A stretch of 17,500 bases of DNA. Origin: Bombardia bombarda. Taxonomy: Eukaryota > Ascomycota > Sordariomycetes > Sordariales > Lasiosphaeriaceae. Below, piece by piece: positions 11,401 to 17,500 of the stretch (positions within the stretch are counted from its first letter, which is position 1; each line of letters begins with the position of its first letter). The stretch covers positions 1-17,500 of the forward strand of contig JAULSR010000014.1 of assembly GCA_030512295.1 (NCBI GenBank). The letters are read 5' to 3'. The notes beneath the pieces are model-generated. The model did no database searches. It was not told the DNA's origin and saw nothing but the letters and a program-made list of their open reading frames with translations. Both the position numbers and the translations under genes were made by a program.

Positions 11401-13145
11401 TCATGATAAGGAGCAACAGAGGTAGACACTGCATCTGGAAGATCATGATGGAGAAATGTAATAATAAGGAGCAATAGGGTAGACGCTGGAGGATCTGGAA
11501 GATCATGATAGAGAAGTGTGGTTATGATGGGGAGCAGCAGGGGTAGATGGAGAACTGTAATCATGATAAGGAGCAAGGGGCAGACGCTGGATCCGGAAGT
11601 CATGACGCTGGAGAAGTGCAATCATGATGAGGGCAACAGGGTAGACGCTGGATCCGGAAGTTATGATGAGGGGCAACAGGGTAGACGCTGGATCCGGAAG
11701 ATCATGATGGAGAAGTGCTGCAATCATGATGGAGAAGTGCTGTAATCATGATGAGGAGCAAGGGGTAAACGCTGGAGGATCTGGAAGATCATGATAGAAA
11801 AGTGTTGTAATTATAATAAGGAGCAATAAAAATAAACGCTATATCTGGAAGATTATAATGGAGAAGTGTTATAATCATGATGGGGAAGTGTTGTAATGAT
11901 GAAGTGTTATAATCATGATAGAGAAGTATTATAATTATGATGAGGAAGTGCTGCAATCATATAGGAGCAACAGGGGCAGACGCTGGATCCGGAAGTCATG
12001 ATAGAGAAGTGTGGTTATGATGAGGGGCAACAGGGATAGACGCTGGAGGATCTGGAAGATCATGATGGAGAAGTGTTATAATCATGATGGGGAAGTGCTA
12101 TAATCATGATGAGGAAGTGCTGTAATCATAATGAGGAGCAACAGGGGTAAACGCTGGAGGATCTGGAAGATCATGATAGAGAAATGTTATAATCATGATG
12201 GAGAAGTGTTGTAATCATGATGAGGGGCAACAGGGGTAGACGCTGGATCCGGAAGTCATGATGGAGAAGTGCTGTAATCATGATGAGGAAGTGCTATAAT
12301 CATGATAAGGAAGTGCTGCAATTATGATGAGGAGCAACAGGGGTAGACACTGCATCTGGAAGATCATGATGGAGAAGTGTAATGATGAGGAGCAACAGGA
12401 TCTAGAAGATCATGATGGAGAAGTGTGGTTATGATGGGGAGCAACAGGGGTAGACGCTGGATCCGGAAGTCATGACGCTGGAGAAGTGTAATTATGATGA
12501 GGGGCAACAGGGGTAGACGCTGTCATGATGGAGAAATGTTGTAATCATGATGGAGAGGTGTTGTAATCATAATAAAGAAGTGTTGTAATCATGATGGAGA
12601 AGTGCTGTAATTATAATAAGGAGCAACAGGATCTGGAAGATCATGATGGAGAAGTGTGGTTATGATGGGGAGCAACAGGGGTAGACGCTGGATCCGGAAG
12701 TCATGACGCTGGAGAAGTGCAATCATGATGAGGGGCAACAGGGTAGACGCTAGAGGATCTGGAAGATCATGATGGAGAAGTGCTGCAATCATGATGGAGA
12801 AGTGCTGTAATCATGATGAGGAGCAAGGGGCAGACGCTGGAGGATCTGGAAGATCATGACAGAGAAGTGTTGTAATTATGATAGAGAAGTGTTATAATCA
12901 TGATGAGGAAGTGCTGTAATCATGTAGGAGCAACAGGGGCAGACGCTGGATCCGGAAGTCATGATGGAGAAGTGCAATCATGATGAGGGCAACAGGGTAG
13001 ACGCTGGATCCGGAAGATCATGATGGAGAAGTGTTATAATCATGATGAGGAAGTGCTGTAATCATGTAGGAGCAACAGGGGCAGACGCTGGATCCGGAAG
13101 TCATGATGGAGAAGTGCTGTAATCATAATGAGGAGCAACAGGGAT
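5426..13145. repeat. 7.7-kb modular minisatellite (large array)
   Basis: The array consists of hundreds of tandem modules in one orientation. Module 1 is 22 bp, begins GGAGAAGTG and ends TAATCATGAT, with one to five copies in a row. Module 2 is about 41 or 45 bp and contains GAGGAGCAACAGGGG, GACGCTGG and TCCGGAAG (or TCTGGAAG); it usually closes each group. Shortened forms lacking GTAATC or the BamHI-like GGATCC are common. The palindrome ATCATGAT marks most module junctions. Variation is dominated by CpA to TpA and TpG to TpA changes, strongest between about 8400 and 11000. Short frames of 60-110 codons on the minus strand are by-products of the repeat and have no coding character. The array continues the satellite found inside the APN2 intron. 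Confidence 0.95.
7844..7920. repeat. Homogeneous 19-bp unit tract inside the array
   Basis: Four consecutive units of GGAGAAGTGTTGTCATGAT differ at most by one base. They are a deleted form of the 22-bp module, lacking AAT. Such near identity within an otherwise diverged array suggests recent local slippage or conversion. Confidence 0.8.
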
Positions 13146-13173
13146 AGCCTCCGCTGGACTGGATTTCTCTCCT

Positions 13174-13193
13174 GTCTTGTTCGTGAACAAGAC
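13174..13193. repeat. Perfect inverted repeat, 9-bp arms, 2-bp loop
   Basis: GTCTTGTTC and GAACAAGAC pair completely around a GT loop. The repeat stands in the unique spacer, next to a direct repeat. Its role is unknown; it could be a recombination scar or an RNA hairpin in a readthrough transcript. Confidence 0.8.
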
Positions 13194-13194
13194 G

Positions 13195-13240
13195 GTGGCC
13201 GGTATCGTGGCAGAGTCGAGTGGCCGGTATCGTGGCAGAG
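13195..13240. repeat. Direct repeat of 21 bp with period 25
   Basis: GTGGCCGGTATCGTGGCAGA, plus one further G, occurs identically at 13195-13215 and 13220-13240, separated by TCGA. It adjoins the inverted repeat at 13174-13193. Confidence 0.9.
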
Positions 13241-13358
13241 CCCACCTGACATGACTACAAACTGGTAGAGCTGTGGTTATTCTAGATTCGGAAAGGCGAG
13301 GAACAGAAGGACACAGCCGACGAAGCGAGATGTTGGCACGAGATCGGCGTTTATTGTG

Positions 13359-13656
13359 ATGGTTGTAGCTAGGCGGACGAAGAAGCAGCTGTAGGTGGCA
13401 AGTATCCTTATCTCCCGTCCTTCCTAAGCAGCTGTAGTAGCAAGTACCTGACAAGATTGTTGATCTTCTCCCGTCCTTCCTAAGCAGCTGTAGTAGCAAG
13501 TACCTGGCAAGATTGTTGATCTTCTCCCGTCCTTCCTATCTCCTCCTCCTCCACCGCCTGGATGGTTGTAGCTACGATGGCGGACGAAGAAGCAGCTGTA
13601 GTAGCAAGTATCCTTATCTCCCGTCCTTCCTAGGCAGCAGCAAGTATCCTGACAAG
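13359..13656. repeat. GCAGCTGTAG-type minisatellite, proximal block
   Basis: These are the same long and short units as at 4376-5219, together with the CCACCGCCTGGATGG / GCTACGATGGCGG segment. The first unit starts about 10 bp beyond the APN2 stop codon, so the APN2 3' untranslated region must run into this repeat. Many units here carry CTGTAGTAGCAAG, whereas the distal block mostly has CTGTAGAGCAAG, so the two blocks have partly homogenised separately. Confidence 0.88.
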
Positions 13657-13666
13657 CCTCGAGGAG

Positions 13667-16593
13667 TCACTGTCGGCCGCCCCAATCGCTGCTCCAGATA
13701 AACGTCTTGCATCGGAACTCGGTCCTTTCCTCCTTGTTGCCGGTGGGGCCAAGCGGGCGGGCGCACATGTAGAAGGACCTGCCTGAGAAGTGGTCAGTTA
13801 GGCACGTGGAGTGGGGAGTCTGCACAGCGGGCGCAAGGAGGCGGGCGCAAGGAGACGGGCGCGGGAGGATCCGGAAGATCATGAAGTGTGGTTATGATGA
13901 GCAAGGGTAGACGAAGATCATGACGGAGAAGTGTTGTAATCATGATGGAGAAGTGCTGTAATCATGATGAAGTGCTGTAATCATGATGAGGAGCAACAGG
14001 GGTAGACGCTGGATCCGGAAGTCATGATGGAGAGTGTTGTAATCATGATGGAGAAGTGTAATCATGATGAGGAGCAACAGGGGTAGACGCTGGAGGATCT
14101 GGAAGATCATGATGGAGAAGTGTTGTAATCATGATGGAGAAGTGCTGTAATCATGATGAGGAAGTGCTGTAATCATGATGGGGAAGTGCTGTAATCATGT
14201 AAGAGCAACAGGGGTAAACGCTGGAGGATCCGGGAGATCATGATGGAGAAGTGTGGTATGATGAGGAGCAAGGGGCAGACGCTGGATCCGGAAATCATGA
14301 TGGAGAAATGTTGTAATCATGATGGAAAAGTGCTGTAATCATGTAGGAGCAACAGGGGTAGACGCTGGAAGATCATGATGGAGAAGTGTTGTAATTATGA
14401 TGGAGAAGTGCTGTAATCATGATGAGGAAGTGCTGTAATCATGATGAGGAGCAACAGGGGTGAACGCTGGAGGATCTGGAAGATTATGACAGAGAAGTGT
14501 TGTAATCATGATAGAGAAGTGTTGTAATCATGATGGAGAAGTGCTGTAATCATGATGAGGAGCAACAGGGGTAGACGCTGGAGGATCTGGAAGATCATGA
14601 TGGAGAAGTGTTGTAATCATGATGGAGAAGTGCTGTAATCATGATGAGGAAGTGCTGTAATCATGATGAGAAGCAACAGGGGTAGACGCTGGATCATGGA
14701 GAAGTGTTGTAATCATGATGAGGAAGTGCTGTAATCATAATAAGGAGCAACAGGGGTAGACGCTGGAGAAGTTGCAATCATGATGAGGGGGCAACAGGGT
14801 AGACGCTGGATCGGAAGTCATGATGGAGAAGTGTAATGATGGAGAAGTGTAATGATGAGGAGCAACAGGGTAGACGCTGGATCCGGAAGTCATGATGAAG
14901 TGCAATGATGAGGAGCAACACACGCTGGATCCGGAAGTCATGATGAGGAGCAACAGGGCAGACGCTGGAGGCAGGCGGACAAGGAACTGCGCAATGGCGA
15001 GCGAGGGCGTGCTAAGCAGCAGAACAAGAACAAACAACACTTACCGCAGTTGATGCCGGCCTTCTTGGTGACCATGGACTGGCAGTCTTCGCCGTGCTCG
15101 CACGTGGGGAGCACTCGCTTGCCCAGCAGCCTGGACCAGGATTCCTTGGACTTGACTGGGTCGAAGACGTATCTGTCCTTGGACGGCTGTGTGCTGCTGG
15201 TGGCTTCGGGCCAGTCTTCGATGTCGTCGGGTGCGGCTGGGTTGTCATTGTCTTTGGTATCTTGTGATTGTGGGGATGGGAAGCTGCTGGCTTTCGAGAC
15301 GGCGGTGCGGCTGCCTGTGGGGTTGGGGTTGGTATCTCGAGGATTCTGTGATTGCGGGGATGGGAAGCTGCTGGCTTTCGAGACGGCGGTGCGGCTGCCT
15401 GTGGGGTTGGGGTCTGGAGTTGGCGTTGGCTTGAAGAAGCCCGTCAGGCTGCGTTGCGAGAGGCCTGGGTTGGACGGGTTCTCCTTGGAGAGCGACGGCT
15501 TGGATTTCTTTGGGTTCTCCTTGGAGAGCGACGGCTTGGATTTCTTTTGCGGCCGGCTGGAGGGCGGAGGGGGTTCGGCCCGACGTTTGGGGGCGGGAAG
15601 GTTGGGACCTTGTGGGGTGATCAAGTTCGCGGATAGAGACTTCGATGGCTGTGATGCCGGGGTGGAGTTGCTTGGAGATGCTGCGCTCAGAGCTGGCAGG
15701 TTGGGACCTTGTGAGGTGATCAAGGGACCTTGTGAGGTGACCAAGGGACCTTGTGAGGCGATCAAGCCCGTGGATGGAGACTTCGATGGCTGTGATGCCG
15801 GGGTGGAGTTGCTTGGAGATGCTGCGCTGAGGTCTGGCAGGTTGGGACCTTGTGAGGTGATCAAGGGACCTTGTGGGGTGATCAAGCCCGTGGATGGAGA
15901 CTTCGGCTGTGATGCCGGAATGGAGCTGCTTGGAGATGCTGCGCTGAGGTCTGGCAGGTTGGGACCTTGTGAGGTGACCAAGGGACCTTGTGAGGTGACC
16001 AAGGGACCTTGTGAGGTGATCAAGGGACCTTGTGCCGGAATGGAGCTGCTTGGAGATGCTGCATTCAGGCCTGGCAGGTTGGAGTCTGCGTCCACGGGGG
16101 TGGAGGACGGTTTTCTCTTAAACATGTCGCGGATGCTCTGGCGTCGATCGAACTCTGGGATGAGCTTGGCCGATGTGGGCAGGAGGTCCTTGGGAGACCA
16201 TTCCCGCTGGCGCTGGCCATCCTTGAACATGCCGGGGGGATTCATGAGGTCTGCGATGTGGACCTCGGCACCCTCTGCTGTCTTGACTCTGTCACCGAGC
16301 GTGGCATACACGGGGCAATGGTCAGATCCCATCAGGCCTTCTTGGATGTCCGAGTCGATGATCCAATCTCTGACAGCAGAGGTGCAGAGCACGTAGTCAA
16401 TCCGGCTCCCGTAATTGCCTGGCCTGGCGTTTCTCTTGGTCTCCCAGCAGGTGTACATGCCCCTCCGATCGGGGTGGAATTCTCTGCAGAGATCCCAGAG
16501 AACAGGCTCCGCTCGTCCTTCGTCTCTCTCCCCGACCACCCTGCCACCAAACACGAGCTGGTTGAAGAAGCGACGTGGCGGCGTGGATATGAA

Positions 16594-16640
<47 letters not shown>

Positions 16641-17476
16641 GGGCCATGGCCTGCCAGCCAGCAGTGTCGAGCTCGCCCCGGGTGATGTTGAGGTCGCCAC
16701 AGAGGAAGACGTGCTTTCCCATGGCGACGAGGTTGCGGACTCTGACATCCATGGCGTCGTGAAAGCCCTGGCGGAACGCGGTTCTGGTCTCGTCTCGCGT
16801 GGCCGGGCTGTACACTCCGATGAGGACGAAGGCGGGGAACTCGAGGATGACGCAGCGGCCTTCGGAGTCGAGAGCAGGCTCGTCTATCGAGCAGCTGGAG
16901 AGCTGGCCAGGCTCGGGGTATCCACCGATCTGTTGGTCTGGAGGGAGGTCTCGGAACTTGGTGGACGAGTTGGGGGGGCAGAGAACGCCGGTGATGCCTT
17001 CTTCGGCACGGATTGGGCAGCATTTCGAGGAGCGCGTATAGATGGCGACGCCAGAGTACCCTGCAGTCGTTGGTCAGACAAAGATGAGCCGACCAGGACA
17101 GAGATGAGGACAGAGATGATCACAAAGAGACTACCGTACCTTTCTTGTACTTTGGCAGACTAAAGTAGACGTCCCAGCCGGGGACGAGGACCATGTCGTC
17201 GCCGAGGTCTTTGCGCTGGATCTTGGTTTCCTGCATGACGACAATGTCGGCCTCCAACGTGTCGAACATGTACTGGAACGTGCGATTTTCCCGCCATGGC
17301 TGGTACCCAAAGGGATTTCTAGAGAGAACGGTAAGATGGCGGCCTTCGCGAGCTGGGAATCTGGATCATCCCACGAACCTTATGCCGTTCACTGGGAGCA
17401 CATTAGAAAACGGGCCGACAGCGCGACAGGGCCCAGGAAGTGGCCTACCGTTCCAGGTGGTTATTCGAAGGCCCAT
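13667..17476 (-). CDS. apn2: DNA-(apurinic/apyrimidinic) endonuclease 2 (class II AP endonuclease)
   Basis: This is a nuclear repair enzyme of the exonuclease III/APE family that cleaves abasic sites and removes 3' blocks. I join exons 17476-17449, 17391-17379, 17318-17140, 17060-15045 and 13782-13667. They total 2352 nt, 783 residues plus stop, with frame kept at every junction. The catalytic core covers residues 1 to about 325: N9/N11 (TTWNVNG), E44 (QETK), Y157 (GVYSP), D196 and N198 (GDLN), SRIDY, and S319-D320-H321 (GSDH). Asp runs at 215-229. A long disordered, repeat-rich linker follows, with a PCNA-binding PIP box QRSLTGFF at 609-616. The C-terminal GRF zinc finger uses C727, H729, C752 and C770 and ends FIWSSDW. 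The linker is longer than I expect for the family. The ATG at 17474-17476 begins MGLRITTWN, the usual fungal start. Only 24 bp of promoter are in the window. Confidence 0.95.
13783..15044 (-). other. apn2: apn2 terminal intron (1262 bp), filled with satellite
   Basis: The donor is the perfect consensus GTAAGT at 15044-15039. The 3' end has CCTAACTGACC followed by CTTCTCAG at 13783. Splicing joins AAC-TGC-G to GC-AGG, restoring INCGRSFYMC of the GRF finger. The gene's other introns are 57-79 bp, so this one is about 20 times longer, and all but roughly 75 bp at its donor end and 80 bp at its acceptor end is minisatellite. If retained, the frame runs 35 codons into the intron and stops at 14938, inside the first repeat unit, giving a 780-residue protein without a complete finger. 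Confidence 0.88.
13866..14970. repeat. Modular minisatellite inside the apn2 intron (small array)
   Basis: The modules and orientation are the same as in the large array, but much closer to consensus. A higher-order unit of about 111 bp can be seen (one 45-bp module 2 plus three 22-bp modules), for example around 14090-14210, 14450-14560 and 14578-14690. CpA and TpG are retained: 14581-14640 has 11 CpA plus TpG and 2 TpA, against 5 and 9 in 8461-8520 of the large array. The first 40 or so bases after 13866 match 5429 onward of the large array, the shared end next to exon 5. Confidence 0.93.
15255..15414 (-). repeat. apn2: In-frame 28-codon duplication in the apn2 linker
   Basis: Two copies with a period of 84 bp encode segments containing NPTGSRTAVSKASSFPSPQS. 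They are nearly identical in DNA, so the duplication is recent. They lie in the disordered stretch between the PIP box and the GRF finger. Confidence 0.85.
15476..15547 (-). repeat. apn2: In-frame 12-codon tandem repeat in the apn2 linker
   Basis: Two identical 36-bp units encode KKSKPSLSKENP twice. They are basic, rich in Lys and Ser, and lie just N-terminal to the PIP box QRSLTGFF. They may act as a nuclear localisation segment. Confidence 0.85.
15590..16080 (-). repeat. apn2: Nested in-frame repeats in the apn2 linker
   Basis: About residues 401-564 are four imperfect copies of a segment with GPNLPxLSAASPS and SKSPSTGLI. Nested in these are runs of the heptad TSQGPLV (DNA unit GGGACCTTGTGAGGTGATCA on the plus strand). 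Copy numbers differ between segments, and length is kept a multiple of three throughout. The region is low-complexity and rich in Ser, Pro and Gln, so it is probably an unstructured tether. Confidence 0.88.
16594..16638 (-). repeat. apn2: (GAC)15 microsatellite encoding poly-Asp in apn2
   Basis: Fifteen uninterrupted GAC codons (residues 215-229) lie between the GDLN strand and FFNQLVFGG of the catalytic core, presumably in a surface loop. A pure codon run indicates recent slippage rather than selection for aspartate as such. Confidence 0.95.
17061..17139 (-). other. apn2: apn2 intron 3 (79 bp)
   Basis: Donor GTACGG, branch CTGAC and acceptor CTGCAG are present. Removal joins KYKK to GYSGVAIYT in frame, as expected for the family. 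A 12-bp tandem pair (ATCTCTGTCCTC/G) sits inside. Confidence 0.85.
17319..17378 (-). other. apn2: apn2 intron 2 (60 bp)
   Basis: The donor GTTCGT is weak and the acceptor is CTCTAG. Together with intron 1 it defines a 13-nt micro-exon (17391-17379). The junction yields VNGIRNPFGYQPW, as conserved in fungal Apn2 proteins. Confidence 0.78.
17392..17448 (-). other. apn2: apn2 intron 1 (57 bp)
   Basis: Donor GTAGGC, branch-like TCTAAT and acceptor CAG are present. It follows codon 9 plus one base, so TTWN joins to VNGI, the conserved start of the family. Confidence 0.85.
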
Positions 17477-17500
17477 CTTGGCTGGTGAGCGCTCGACTTG

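Larger units (their letters stand above)
13146..13358. other. Unique spacer at the duplication junction
   Basis: This is non-repetitive DNA between the large array and the proximal GCAGCTGTAG minisatellite. It has no counterpart next to the distal copy. It contains a perfect 9-bp inverted repeat and a 25-bp-period direct repeat (listed separately) and no credible reading frame. It marks where the two copies of the exon-minisatellite block were joined. Confidence 0.6.

Noticed and set aside
5387..13000. Many 60-109-codon minus-strand frames with Leu-, His- and Ile-rich repetitive peptides
   Set aside because: They are translations of the satellite. Similar peptides appear in shifting frames, are broken at random by indels, and have no start or codon pattern of a gene.
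13040..13701. Frames of 62-132 codons across the spacer and proximal minisatellite
   Set aside because: They combine satellite, spacer and minisatellite sequence with no conserved motif.
5426..14970. CRISPR-like array
   Set aside because: Units abut directly without unique spacers, vary in length, and lie in a eukaryotic intron.
5259..15045. Splicing of exon 4 to the distal exon copy as the main isoform
   Set aside because: The distal copy is frameshifted and would lose the fourth zinc ligand, while the proximal copy restores the finger exactly and keeps the frame.
15050..17163. Long plus-strand frames (448 and 377 codons) and a 208-codon minus-strand frame across apn2
   Set aside because: They are shadows of the GC-rich, repeat-bearing apn2 exon 4, which has strong family motifs in its own frame. 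The peptides are low-complexity (poly-Val, poly-Ser, poly-Arg from the GAC run).

Overview
The window comes from a filamentous ascomycete (Pezizomycotina). The evidence is short spliceosomal introns (57-79 bp) with fungal donor and branch signals, a DNA-repair gene of clear fungal type, and a strongly RIP-mutated AT-rich block (repeat-induced point mutation, CpA to TpA). The species cannot be named from the sequence alone.

Layout. Bases 1-3130 are a RIP-degraded repeat relic. It is extremely AT-rich from about 560 to 2330, and is then a CpG-retaining, CpA/TpG-poor stretch up to a sharp edge near 3130. Bases 3478-4215 (+) encode a small, divergent fungal protein-kinase-like protein. Bases 4376-5219 hold a GCAGCTGTAG-type minisatellite. 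Bases 5259-5375 hold a broken copy of the last exon of the neighbouring gene. Bases 5426-13145 are a 7.7-kb modular minisatellite. Bases 13146-13358 are a unique spacer, followed by a second, shorter block of the GCAGCTGTAG minisatellite (13359-13656). The minus strand from 17476 down to 13667 is APN2, the class II AP endonuclease 2.

The central observation is that the large satellite belongs to APN2. The gene's terminal intron (15044 down to 13783, 1262 bp) is about 90% satellite and splits the C-terminal GRF zinc finger: two zinc ligands lie in exon 4 and two in exon 5. Splicing with a GTAAGT donor and a CTAAC...CTCAG acceptor restores a complete GRF finger and a 783-residue protein. Beyond exon 5, the block of satellite, last exon and downstream minisatellite occurs a second time. 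That distal exon copy has two 1-base deletions and cannot encode a GRF finger. The arrangement looks like tandem expansion of an intron-borne satellite, with unequal exchange duplicating the last exon.

The satellite modules differ from each other mainly by CpA to TpA and TpG to TpA changes. The effect is heavy in the middle of the large array and almost absent in the part inside the functional intron. This suggests RIP has acted on the array while the copy needed by APN2 stayed clean or was renewed. APN2's own coding sequence is also rich in in-frame repeats: 15 Asp codons and three families of duplicated linker segments.
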